A stretch of DNA of 45,800 nucleotides from contig JAJDYG010000032.1 of NCBI GenBank assembly GCA_022822855.1, positions 1 to 45,800 on the forward strand, given 5' to 3'. Source of the stretch: Dehalococcoidia bacterium (lineage in GTDB: Bacteria > Chloroflexota > Dehalococcoidia > Bin125). Positions 1 to 8,310 of this stretch are shown here, piece by piece. Positions within the stretch are counted from its first letter, which is position 1. Each line of letters opens with the position of its first letter. The position numbers and the translations under genes are program-made. The notes under the pieces were generated by a model. It searched no databases. It saw only the letters and a list, made by a program, of their open reading frames with translations, and had not been told where the DNA came from.

Positions 1-112
1 GGTGGGGGCCCCACCCACCCCTCGCGATTCTGTAACACCCTTAAACCCCCCGCGGCGGCGCCCTGTGTGTGGCCCCCCGCGGCTGCATCCCGTAGAGCAG
101 GTGGAGGATGCG
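1..112. other. Upstream intergenic segment with GC-rich palindromes
   Basis: No gene is supported here. Bases 1-15 form a near-perfect palindrome (GGTGGGG / CCCCACC), and the decamer CCCCCCGCGG occurs twice, at 46-55 and 73-82. The open frame of the first permease extends back to base 2, but its first 37 codons are Pro/Arg-rich and unlike a permease N-terminus, so I treat them as leader DNA. It may hold the end of an upstream operon and the promoter of the permease pair; no clear promoter hexamers were found. Confidence 0.4.
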
Positions 113-1075
113 ATGAGCGGTTACATCCTGCGACGGCTGATCGGCGTGGTCGTCGTCGTCTTTATCCTGTCCTTCATCTCCTTCATGCTGGTGAACCTGT
201 TTCCCGGCAGCACAGCCGAGCGGTTGCTCGCTGAAGGTGCTCAGGGCTCGGGGTTGACCCAGGAGGTGATCGACCGGTTCAATCGCGAGCTGGGTCTCGA
301 CAAGCCGGTGTTCGAACGCTACGGGGACTGGCTCTGGAACGCGTTGCAGGGCGACCTCGGCAAGTCGTTTGCAACGAGCGAGAGCGTGCTCAACGACATC
401 AAGATTCGCATCCCTCGAAGCTTGGAACTGGTAATCCTCGCCAGTGCGCTAGCGTTCATGATCGCCATTCCGGTCGGTGTCATCTCCGCAGTACGGTCTG
501 GTTCCCTTCCAGACATGGCCGGGCGGGTGTTCACCATCCTCGGTCTGGCAATCCCTAACTTTTTCCTTGGTGTGCTCGTCGTTTCCTTCGTCGCAGACTG
601 GCTCAACGTGTCGCTCGCGACCCTGGAATCGCCGTACATCTGGAACGGAGTCCAGAAAAACCTGGAATCAATGATCGCTCCTGCATTAGTGCTTTCTGCT
701 TCGCTAATGGCGACCCTAATGCGGATGCAGCGATCGCAGGTGCTGGAGATCATCCATGAAGATTACGTTCGCACGGCAAGGGCGAAAGGACTCACAGAGC
801 GGGCGATTGTCGCGCGACACGTCCTGCGTAACTCGTTCATCCCGGTCCTCACGATCTTCGGCAACCAGTTCGCGTTCCTGATCTCCGGCGCCGTGATCGT
901 CGAGTACATATTCAGAATCAACGGTGTCGGAGCGATGCTCGTCACTGCTATTCGACGTGCCGACTTCAACGTTGTCGTCGGCATCACCGTGGTCATTGGT
1001 CTGGGAGTGGTCTTGATCAACCTCTTGGTTGATCTCAGCTACGCCTGGATCGATCCCCGAATTCGGTACGGATAG
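113..1075 (+). CDS. ABC transporter permease, DppB/OppB type
   Basis: Inner-membrane permease of a peptide/nickel-type ABC importer, 320 aa. The ATG at 113 is chosen because GGAGG lies at 103-107 and the protein then begins with the typical MSGYILRRLIGV helix of DppB proteins. About six hydrophobic segments are visible. The cytoplasmic coupling (EAA) loop reads EDYVRTARAKGLTERAIV, with the conserved RTARAKGL core, and the C-terminus ends in the family's YAWIDPRIRYG. It lies 8 bp upstream of a DppC-type partner, so the two form an operon. The binding protein and ATPases are not in the window and probably lie to the left. The substrate cannot be read from the permease alone; peptides are the family default. 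Confidence 0.92.
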   Translation: MSGYILRRLIGVVVVVFILSFISFMLVNLFPGSTAERLLAEGAQGSGLTQEVIDRFNRELGLDKPVFERYGDWLWNALQGDLGKSFATSESVLNDIKIRIPRSLELVILASALAFMIAIPVGVISAVRSGSLPDMAGRVFTILGLAIPNFFLGVLVVSFVADWLNVSLATLESPYIWNGVQKNLESMIAPALVLSASLMATLMRMQRSQVLEIIHEDYVRTARAKGLTERAIVARHVLRNSFIPVLTIFGNQFAFLISGAVIVEYIFRINGVGAMLVTAIRRADFNVVVGITVVIGLGVVLINLLVDLSYAWIDPRIRYG

Positions 1076-1083
1076 GGGCCGCC

Positions 1084-2034
1084 ATGGCAACCACAGCCGG
1101 AACCCTAGATGCCGCAACCGACCAGTTGAACGGTGGACCTGGGCGAACCAGACGCTTGCTCAGGCTCGGCCGGCAACGACCGCTGGGGGCAGTCGGCGCC
1201 GTCGTCATCTTCATCTTGTTGGTGACGGCGATCTTCGGACAGGACATCACTGTCGGTGGCTCGACAATTGTGCCGGGATTCTCTCCGTATCCAGCAGCCG
1301 AAACCGATGTGGTCAACAAGCTGGCTCCACCTTCGTGGGACCACATCGCTGGCACCGACTCCTTGGGGCGCGACATGTTCAGCCGGATCATCTACGGAGC
1401 CCGCACCGCGATGATTATCGGTCTGGCGGCGACAAGCATTGGCATCGCGATCGGCACGTTGATTGGAACGGTCTCCGCTTACATCGGCGGCGTCGGTGAC
1501 ATGGTGGTGCAACGAATCTCCGACGCCTTCCAGGCGCTGCCGCCACTGGTCTTGATGATGGTGCTGGTGACCATGATGTCGCCCGGCATTGGGACGGTGG
1601 TGTTCGTCATTGTCATCTTCCTGGTCCCCGGTACTCAACGTGTCATTCGTGGGACAGTGCTGTCACTCAAGGAGTACACCTACATCGAGGCGGCGCGCAC
1701 GATTGGCGCCTCTTCGACACGGATCGTGCTGAGGCACATCCTGCCGAACATTGTCGCCCCGATCATGGTCTTGGCGACAGTGACGATCGGCGGGACAATC
1801 CTGGCCGAAGCGGCACTGTCATTCCTGGCTTTGGGAGCGAACTCGGCCGAAAACCCAACATGGGGCTTCATCCTGTTCGAGGCAACTCAACGCGGACAAC
1901 TTACCCGTTGGCCGTGGCTGGCGCTGACCCCGGGCGTCGCAATCACCCTCATCGTGCTCGCGTTCAACATCTTCGGCGACGCCATCCGCGATGTTCTCGA
2001 CCCGAGGCTTCGCGGAACCGAAGCCGGCGCGTAA
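1084..2034 (+). CDS. ABC transporter permease, DppC/OppC type
   Basis: Second permease (316 aa) of the same peptide-type importer as the gene just upstream; the two would form the membrane heterodimer. A hydrophilic N-terminus of about 35 residues precedes the first membrane helix. The family signature GTDSLGRDMFSRIIYGAR follows the first periplasmic loop, the EAA loop reads EAARTIGASSTRIVLRHILP, and the protein ends GDAIRDVLDPRLRG, all typical of DppC. The ATG at 1084 is preceded by a weak AGGGG. A strong hairpin lies about 165 bp past the stop codon, before a convergent gene. Nothing appears damaged. Confidence 0.92.
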   Translation: MATTAGTLDAATDQLNGGPGRTRRLLRLGRQRPLGAVGAVVIFILLVTAIFGQDITVGGSTIVPGFSPYPAAETDVVNKLAPPSWDHIAGTDSLGRDMFSRIIYGARTAMIIGLAATSIGIAIGTLIGTVSAYIGGVGDMVVQRISDAFQALPPLVLMMVLVTMMSPGIGTVVFVIVIFLVPGTQRVIRGTVLSLKEYTYIEAARTIGASSTRIVLRHILPNIVAPIMVLATVTIGGTILAEAALSFLALGANSAENPTWGFILFEATQRGQLTRWPWLALTPGVAITLIVLAFNIFGDAIRDVLDPRLRGTEAGA

Positions 2035-2197
2035 CTGTCCGGAAACCTTGTCGGGAACCTTTTGGATGTCTCCGTCGTCTTGTATGACGGAGGGGCTTGA
2101 GGTCAGACGGTAGAAACTGTCACCCCGCCCGCCCACCGATGTCCGCATGGGAGACATCGGATGTCTCTCCGACTGGCCACCCTCCAACTGCCTGTGT

Positions 2198-2226
2198 CGC
2201 CCCCGTCCGGTTCGCCGGCGGGGGCG
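2198..2226. terminator. Hairpin between convergent operons, likely bidirectional terminator
   Basis: Arms 2198-2205 (CGCCCCCG) and 2219-2226 (CGGGGGCG) pair fully. A bulged T follows at 2206, then CCGG at 2207-2210 pairs with CCGG at 2215-2218 around a TTCG tetraloop, a very stable loop type. It sits between the + strand permease pair and the - strand CCG subunit, 16 bp from the latter's stop. There is no T-run, so Rho-independent termination is not certain. A smaller palindrome (GAGACAT / ATGTCTC, 2151-2167) lies just upstream. Confidence 0.55.
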
Positions 2227-2242
2227 CTTCAGTTAAGCGCGC

Positions 2243-3121
2243 CTAAACGCCGATCTTGTTGAGCAGGCGGTTGGTGTCGACGACGTGACGGGTCAGACCG
2301 AGCTTCTCAGGGGGGAGCCCCATCGCCAAGCCGAGGAGCTGCGGAACGTGGAGGATGGGCAGGTTGAGGTTTCGGTCGATCACCTTGGCCGCGTCGGGCT
2401 GCTGGGCGTCGAGATTGAGGTGGCAGAGCGGGCAGGGGGTGACCAACGCGTCGGCACCCTTTGACTGCGCCTCGTTGAGGTGGGTGCCGGCCATGGTCAA
2501 CGAGTTCTTCTTGTTGGTGGTCAGGATCGGGAAGCCGCAGCACTTGGTCATGCCGTCGTAGGTGACGGTGGTGGCGCCGAGGATCTCGATCAGATGCTCC
2601 AGGCTGTTGCGCCGGGTCGGATGCTCTTCGAAGTCGAGCGTGCGCTCGGGCCGGACGATGTAGCAGCCGTAGAACGGACCCAGGTTGAGTTCCTCCAGCG
2701 GCCGCTTGATCAGTGAGTTGATCTTGTCGATGCCGACATCCTCAAGCAGGATCCAGAGCAGGTGACGAGGATCGGCGGAGCCCCGGTACTCGATTCCTTC
2801 AGGGGCGAGGTGGTGATTGATTCTGATCCGATAGTCGACATCGCGCAGCTTCTCAGCGGCGAGGCGGTGGACGCCGACGCAGGTGGAGCAGATGTCCATC
2901 AGCGGCAGGTCCATCTGCTCGGACATGGCCATCGTCCGCGCGTTGAGCACGTCCTGCAGGTAAGGTTCGCCGTCGGAGATGATGCCGGCGCCGGTGCAGG
3001 CGGCCGCTTCGAGCTCAACCAGGTCCATGCCGAGATGCTCGGCGACGGCGAGCGTGGAGGTGTAGAGCTCCGGGGCTGCGCCTCGCGCTACACAACCGGG
3101 CCAGAATGCGTACTTGCTCAT
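2243..3121 (-). CDS. CCG-domain subunit (HdrB-like) of type E succinate dehydrogenase
   Basis: A 292-aa cysteine-rich protein of the heterodisulfide reductase subunit B / SdhE-like family, which in type E succinate:quinone reductases replaces the classical heme-bearing anchors and passes electrons to quinone. The ATG at 3121 has a GGGGGAG ribosome site and gives the start MSKYAFWPGC; the longer open frame only overlaps sdhB. Two cysteine modules are visible: C10, C42, C78-x2-C81 and C153, C194-C195-G, C230-x2-C233. The second is a complete CCG motif. In the first the usual CC pair is reduced to one Cys (AACTGAG). It is the last gene of sdhA-sdhB-CCG, 70 bp after sdhB. No separate membrane subunit follows; a terminator-like hairpin does. 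The type E assignment also rests on the extra cysteine in SdhB. Confidence 0.85.
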   Translation of the reverse strand: MSKYAFWPGCVARGAAPELYTSTLAVAEHLGMDLVELEAAACTGAGIISDGEPYLQDVLNARTMAMSEQMDLPLMDICSTCVGVHRLAAEKLRDVDYRIRINHHLAPEGIEYRGSADPRHLLWILLEDVGIDKINSLIKRPLEELNLGPFYGCYIVRPERTLDFEEHPTRRNSLEHLIEILGATTVTYDGMTKCCGFPILTTNKKNSLTMAGTHLNEAQSKGADALVTPCPLCHLNLDAQQPDAAKVIDRNLNLPILHVPQLLGLAMGLPPEKLGLTRHVVDTNRLLNKIGV

Positions 3122-3191
3122 GATGGTCCGCTCCCCCGCTCGTGAGCCGTTACCTGCTCCGGTTGCTGGCTCGTTGGTTCCGGCACATGGT

Positions 3192-4247
3192 TTAGTGTCC
3201 GCCGATGGCGGTCTCGAACTCGGCGCCGAACGCGTCGGCGTCGACATCGTGGTGATGCTTCTCGGCTTCGACCTCGTCAAAGATGCGCTCGATCTGTTCG
3301 CGACCCTCGGCGTTAGCGCCGTGGCGCTGGGCGATGGTCAGGAGTTTGCGAGTCTTGAGCAGGCGAATCGCGCCCGGCGTGTAGTCCATCATCTCCTTGT
3401 GCGCCGACAGGTTGCCGGTGATCAGCCGGCCGATGCCAACCGACTGGATCGGCAGCATCATCTCGTCGAGCCGGCCGCGCTTGCGCACGCCCGAGGTGAA
3501 GCCCTTGTGGTGGCGGACGCCGTGGTTGTTGGTGTGGCCGGCCTCGATGGCGAGCGTGCGCAGCTCCATGATCGCGTCCATCGGCAGCACGTCCTTGGGA
3601 CAGGCCTGGACGCACATGTAGCAGCGGGTGCAGTCCCAGATGCCGCCCTGCTCCTCGGAGAGGAACTTGAGCCGCTCGTCACGCTTTGAGTCGCGGCTGT
3701 CCATGACGAAGCGGTAGGCCTTGGCCAGCGCGGCCGGACCGAGGAAGTTTTCGTCGACGCCGGCGACGGTGCAGTCGGAGTAGCAGGCCCCGCAGTGGAT
3801 GCAGGTCGAGGCGTGAGACCAGTGGTCGAACTCCTCCACCTTCTGGCGATACTCACGCTCGGGCGGATCCTGATCCTCGTAGGGCTCGAGCCAGGTCTCG
3901 GCGCGCTCGAACTGATCGAGGAACTTGGTCACGTCGACAACCAGGTCCTTGATCACGTTCTGATTGCCCTGCGGACCGACGCGGATCGGGTCGCCGCGTT
4001 CGGCGGCGGCGTCAACCTGCGTCTGGCAGGTGAGCATCGACTGACCGTTGACCTTCATCGCGCAGGACCCGCAGATCGCGTGGCGGCAGGACATGCGGAA
4101 GGAGAGCGTGCCGTCCTGCTCCCACTTGATCGCGTTGAGGCTGTCGAGCACCGTCTGGCCGGGTTGGACATCGACGTTGAACGACTCCTGGTAGGACTCG
4201 TCGGTGTCGGGGTTGTAGCGGTCGATGATGAACTCTTGCTGGGCCAT
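3192..4247 (-). CDS. sdhB: Succinate dehydrogenase iron-sulfur subunit
   Basis: SdhB, 351 aa, links flavin oxidation of succinate to quinone reduction. The N-terminal ferredoxin domain has C54-x4-C59-x2-C62...C74 for the [2Fe-2S] cluster. The C-terminal domain has C149-x2-C152-x2-C155-x3-C159 and C206-x2-C209-x2-C212-x3-C216-P. In ordinary SdhB the position of C209 is a non-Cys residue (Ile in E. coli) and that site binds [3Fe-4S]; a Cys here should allow a second [4Fe-4S], as described for Sulfolobus-type (type E) enzymes. The tail after residue 220 is long (about 130 residues), which makes the protein longer than E. coli SdhB. It lies between sdhA (65 bp upstream) and the CCG subunit. The ribosome site is weak (AGG). 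A short repeated TTCG/TGTTCG motif fills the gap after sdhA. Confidence 0.95.
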   Translation of the reverse strand: MAQQEFIIDRYNPDTDESYQESFNVDVQPGQTVLDSLNAIKWEQDGTLSFRMSCRHAICGSCAMKVNGQSMLTCQTQVDAAAERGDPIRVGPQGNQNVIKDLVVDVTKFLDQFERAETWLEPYEDQDPPEREYRQKVEEFDHWSHASTCIHCGACYSDCTVAGVDENFLGPAALAKAYRFVMDSRDSKRDERLKFLSEEQGGIWDCTRCYMCVQACPKDVLPMDAIMELRTLAIEAGHTNNHGVRHHKGFTSGVRKRGRLDEMMLPIQSVGIGRLITGNLSAHKEMMDYTPGAIRLLKTRKLLTIAQRHGANAEGREQIERIFDEVEAEKHHHDVDADAFGAEFETAIGGH

Positions 4248-4312
4248 GGGTCCGCGCCTGTTCGCTTCTGTTCGCTCGTGTTCGGATCTGTTCGTTTTGG
4301 TCGATTCCTGGG

Positions 4313-6052
<1,740 letters not shown>

Positions 6053-6161
6053 CGTGTTGTCCCCCCGACATGCGAGCGTGGTGGATGCAATGCCCAGTTT
6101 CGCACCAATTGGCATTGGGCGGTAGTCGCCTTGCGCGGGCTGCGGTCTGCGATCGCAATCT

Positions 6162-6246
6162 GGGGGAGCCCCCCTCTGTCTCTACGAGACATCCCCGCAT
6201 CAAGTGCGGGGCAGGCTTCCCCCCGCCTCCGGCGGGGGGAGAGGGG
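6162..6246. repeat. GC-rich palindromic repeat (type D), copy 1
   Basis: Lies between the Nudix gene and sdhA. It contains CCCCGCA-TCAAG-TGCGGGG and then CCCCCCGCC-TCC-GGCGGGGGG, bordered by GGGAGCCCCCCTCTG at one end and GAGAGGGG at the other. The same layout recurs at 7014-7092, where the palindromes differ in sequence but keep the border words. No gene is supported in 6053-6259. Confidence 0.7.
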
Positions 6247-6259
6247 ATTGGCGCATGGG

Positions 6260-6853
6260 TCATTCCTCACCCCGGTAGTGGCGCACGATTTTGCGTCCCA
6301 GGGGACCGACCGCTTCCAGGGCGAGGTACTGGATCAGGATGACGGACTTGGCGTCGATGATCTCTCCCGACTCGACCAGGCCGATGGCCTCGCCGAGGGG
6401 CTTCCATTCGACGATCAACTCCTCATCTTCGTCGGCCTCGAGCGGGGACTCGGCGCAGTCGCGGGCGATGTAGCCGTGGAGGAACTCGTCGGCGAAGCCT
6501 GGGGCGACGTAGAAGCCTCGGGCGAAGTCGAGACGGGCGGGGTCGAGGCCGACCTCCTCGCGCAGCTCGCGTCGGGCGGTCTCTTCTGGCGATTCGCCGG
6601 GGTCGACGCGGCCGGCCGGGAGTTCGAGCAGCGGCCGGCCGGTCGGGTGCCGCCACTGGCGGACGAAGGCGATGTCGCCGTCGTCGCGGATGGCGAGGAT
6701 GACGACGGCGTCGGGGTGCTCGACGACCTCGCGTTGGGCGCGGCGTCCGTCGGCCATGGCGACTTGGTCGACGCGAACGTTGATGCGGGAGCCGCTGAAG
6801 ACCTCCTCGGTGGTGAGCACGGTCTCGGTCAGGCGGTCGTGCGGCTCTGGCAT
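6260..6853 (-). CDS. Nudix hydrolase, ADP-ribose pyrophosphatase-like
   Basis: A 197-aa Nudix hydrolase. The Nudix box spans residues 81-103 (GRVDPGE...RRELREEVGL) and matches G-x5-E-x7-R-E-U-x-E-E-x-G-U, the Mg-binding catalytic helix. Flanking features HPDAVVILA, RQWRHPTGRPLLELPAG and YVAPGFADE are typical of the ADP-ribose pyrophosphatase (NudF-like) branch, which cleaves ADP-ribose to AMP and ribose 5-phosphate; the substrate is inferred. The ATG at 6853 gives MPEPHDRLTE. The open frame runs further upstream but is Ser/Thr/Pro-rich and overlaps another gene. There is no ribosome site; TAGCCT lies 8 bp ahead of the ATG, so a leaderless transcript is possible. Confidence 0.88.
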   Translation of the reverse strand: MPEPHDRLTETVLTTEEVFSGSRINVRVDQVAMADGRRAQREVVEHPDAVVILAIRDDGDIAFVRQWRHPTGRPLLELPAGRVDPGESPEETARRELREEVGLDPARLDFARGFYVAPGFADEFLHGYIARDCAESPLEADEDEELIVEWKPLGEAIGLVESGEIIDAKSVILIQYLALEAVGPLGRKIVRHYRGEE

Positions 6854-6861
6854 AGCCCATA

Positions 6862-6867
6862 GGCTAC
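6862..6867 (-). promoter_or_regulatory. Candidate -10 element for a leaderless Nudix transcript
   Basis: On the minus strand TAGCCT fits the TAnnnT -10 pattern and ends 8 bases before the ATG at 6853, which would put transcription start at or next to the start codon. No Shine-Dalgarno sequence is present, consistent with leaderless expression. The same hexamer precedes other starts in this window (23262, 37701; TAGACT at 21738). No -35 was recognised. Confidence 0.3.
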
Positions 6868-6971
6868 CGCCCGATTGCGGCGGGGGCGCGCGGGAGCCTG
6901 GGGTCGGTTGGCCCCCAGGAAAAAAAGAAAACGCGAGAAAAAAGAGAGCGAGGCGGGTTGCCAGGCGCGGA

Positions 6972-7316
6972 TTACAAGGGGTCGTCGTCTTCCTCAGGTG
7001 ATTCCTCGTCTTGCGGGGAGCCCCCCTCTGCCCCCGGGTCGGAGCCCGGGGCAGGCTTCGGCATCTCACCGCGCTCCGCGGGGGGAGAGGGGAGTAGAGA
7101 GAGGCGGTCGTAGAGGTCGCGGAGCTGGTGGCGAGCGACGTCGTAGGGGTCGGTGGCGAGGTACATCTCGTGGTTGAGGCGGGCTCGCTCGGTTGGGGCG
7201 AACAGTTCTCGGACGATGGAGTTGAGGGCCTTGAGCCGGATGTAGCCGGGGTTGTGGTCGCCTGAGCGTCGCCAGAGGCGGTCGATCTTGGCTCGGTAGT
7301 GGTAGGGGTTGGGCAT
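6972..7316 (-). CDS. Small hypothetical protein with repeat-derived C-terminus
   Basis: A 114-aa protein that I do not recognise. The ATG at 7316 has a good ribosome site (AAGGAG, 6 bases away), which supports a real gene. Residues 1-75 look like an ordinary basic helical domain (MPNPYHYRAKIDRLWRRSG...; ARLNHEMYLATDPYDVARHQLRDLYDRL). From about residue 76 the chain is encoded by a palindromic intergenic repeat (7014-7092) and reads PSPPAERGEMPKPAPGSDPG, ending in a short acidic tail. The repeat seems to have inserted near the original stop and extended or replaced the C-terminus. A dyad at 7335-7350 lies upstream. Function unknown. Confidence 0.6.
   Translation of the reverse strand: MPNPYHYRAKIDRLWRRSGDHNPGYIRLKALNSIVRELFAPTERARLNHEMYLATDPYDVARHQLRDLYDRLSLLPSPPAERGEMPKPAPGSDPGAEGGSPQDEESPEEDDDPL
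7014..7092. repeat. Palindromic repeat (type D), copy 2, inside a coding region
   Basis: Same border words as the copy at 6162-6246 (GGAGCCCCCCTCTG and GAGAGGGG) and the same shared word GGGGCAGGCTTC between two palindromes. Here the palindromes read CCCGGGTCGGAGCCCGGG and CGCGCTCCGCG. It is translated as the C-terminal part of the small gene 6972-7316. Confidence 0.65.
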
Positions 7317-7716
7317 GGGGGGCTCCTTGGTTTTGAATGTACGTATGTTCTGATGGTATCGGGGTTGGAGGTGGATGCGGGGAGGAGGTGCGGGAGCAGT
7401 GTTGCGTTGGTTGCGTATCTTGGGCGGCCCCCTCCGCCGCTTCGCGGCACCTCCCCCAGAGGGGGAGGAAATGGGAAGGGGAGACTAGGTTGGTTGCTGA
7501 GAGGAAGGGTGTTGCCCGAACGGGGTTGGTTGCTCTGGGCCCCGTGTCAAGCACGGGGCATCGGAGGGGGAAGGAGCGGGTCCCCGAATGAATCGGGGAC
7601 TGTGACAGGGGAGAGGGAGGTTGTTGCTCAGAGGAAGGGTGTCGCCGTGGCGGACGTAGGTGGTCTGGGCCCCGCGTCGGAGCGCGGGAATTGGAACCTG
7701 GGGGCGGGAGGGATGG
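7317..7716. repeat. 400-bp gene-free stretch filled with dispersed repeats
   Basis: No gene is supported. Bases 7424-7471 are a type C element (GGCCCCCTCC...GGGGGAGG) also seen at 23115-23165 and 35896-36009. Bases 7506-7566 are a type A element in minus orientation, with hairpin CCCCGTG-TCAAG-CACGGGG. Bases 7580-7600 are a type B hairpin (GTCCCCGA-ATGAA-TCGGGGAC). Bases 7630-7690 hold a worn second type A copy with hairpin CCCGCG/CGCGGG. Read on the other strand, 7506-7566 matches the unit of the tandem array at 45243-45800. Confidence 0.75.
7335..7350. promoter_or_regulatory. Dyad upstream of the small hypothetical gene
   Basis: GAATGTACGTATGTTC has half-sites GAA and TTC around a perfect TACGTA core and sits 19 bp ahead of the ATG at 7316. 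It resembles a repressor operator. It lacks the GAAC-N4-GTTC spacing of Gram-positive LexA boxes, so no regulator is named. Confidence 0.3.
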
Positions 7717-8310
7717 TTATGTGGTGAAGCGGTCGCGGAGGTCGATGGTGACGGCGATTTCGTCGCAGGCGTTGTACTTGGGGCAGCGGAAGCACTCGTT
7801 CCAGACCTTGCGGGGGAAGGCGGAGACTCCGGAGATTCGGAATCCGAGGCGTTCGAAGAATGCTGGGGTGGTCGTCAGGGCGAAGACGGTCTTGAGGCCC
7901 ATGTCGACGGCTTCGTCCAGGCAGGCGTCTACGACGATGCGGCCGAGGCCTTTGCCCTGGGTTCCCGGATCGACGACGAGGGACTTGATCTCGGCCAGGT
8001 CTCGCCACTCGACGTGCAGCGCTCCGGCGGCCAGGAGGCGATCGCCGCTTGGGTCTCGGACGACGACGAAGTCTCGAATGGTCTCGTAGATCTCGCCTTC
8101 GGTGCGGGGCAACACATCTCCGGTGGCCTCGAACCAGTACTGGATCAGGCGGTGGATTTCGGGGGCGTCTCCGACGACAGCCTTTTCGGCGAGGACGGGC
8201 GCTTCGAGCGGCGTGCGGCGGTCGACTGCAATGTCCTGAAGGGCGTGAACCTCGGAGGCTCGCTGGCGGATGGTCGCGGCTGGGGTCGGTCCGACGGCTT
8301 CGGAGGTCAT
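7717..8310 (-). CDS. GNAT acetyltransferase, N-acetylglutamate synthase-like
   Basis: A 197-aa GNAT-fold acetyltransferase. Residues 44-190 form the domain, with the acetyl-CoA loop VVDPGTQGKGLGRIVVDA and a late LGFRISG strand. The stretch GALHVEWRDLAEIKSLVVDP resembles the short GNAT-type N-acetylglutamate synthases (ArgA of mycobacteria and others), so acetylation of glutamate for arginine synthesis is the best guess. The C-terminus has a Cys cluster (CFRCPKYNACDE) that could bind metal or be structural. Its ATG overlaps the recN stop by 4 bp (ATGA), so it is translationally coupled to a repair gene rather than to arg genes. Another amino-acid substrate is possible. Confidence 0.78.
   Translation of the reverse strand: MTSEAVGPTPAATIRQRASEVHALQDIAVDRRTPLEAPVLAEKAVVGDAPEIHRLIQYWFEATGDVLPRTEGEIYETIRDFVVVRDPSGDRLLAAGALHVEWRDLAEIKSLVVDPGTQGKGLGRIVVDACLDEAVDMGLKTVFALTTTPAFFERLGFRISGVSAFPRKVWNECFRCPKYNACDEIAVTIDLRDRFTT

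Noticed and set aside
6897..6955. Hairpin (CCTGGGG/CCCCAGG) plus A-rich tract as a terminator for the minus-strand genes
   Set aside because: On the minus strand the T-rich tract comes before the hairpin, not after it. It is kept only as a purine-rich tract of unknown meaning.
7335..7350. LexA (SOS) box
   Set aside because: Half-site spacing and core do not match GAAC-N4-GTTC, and the gene behind it is not a known SOS gene.
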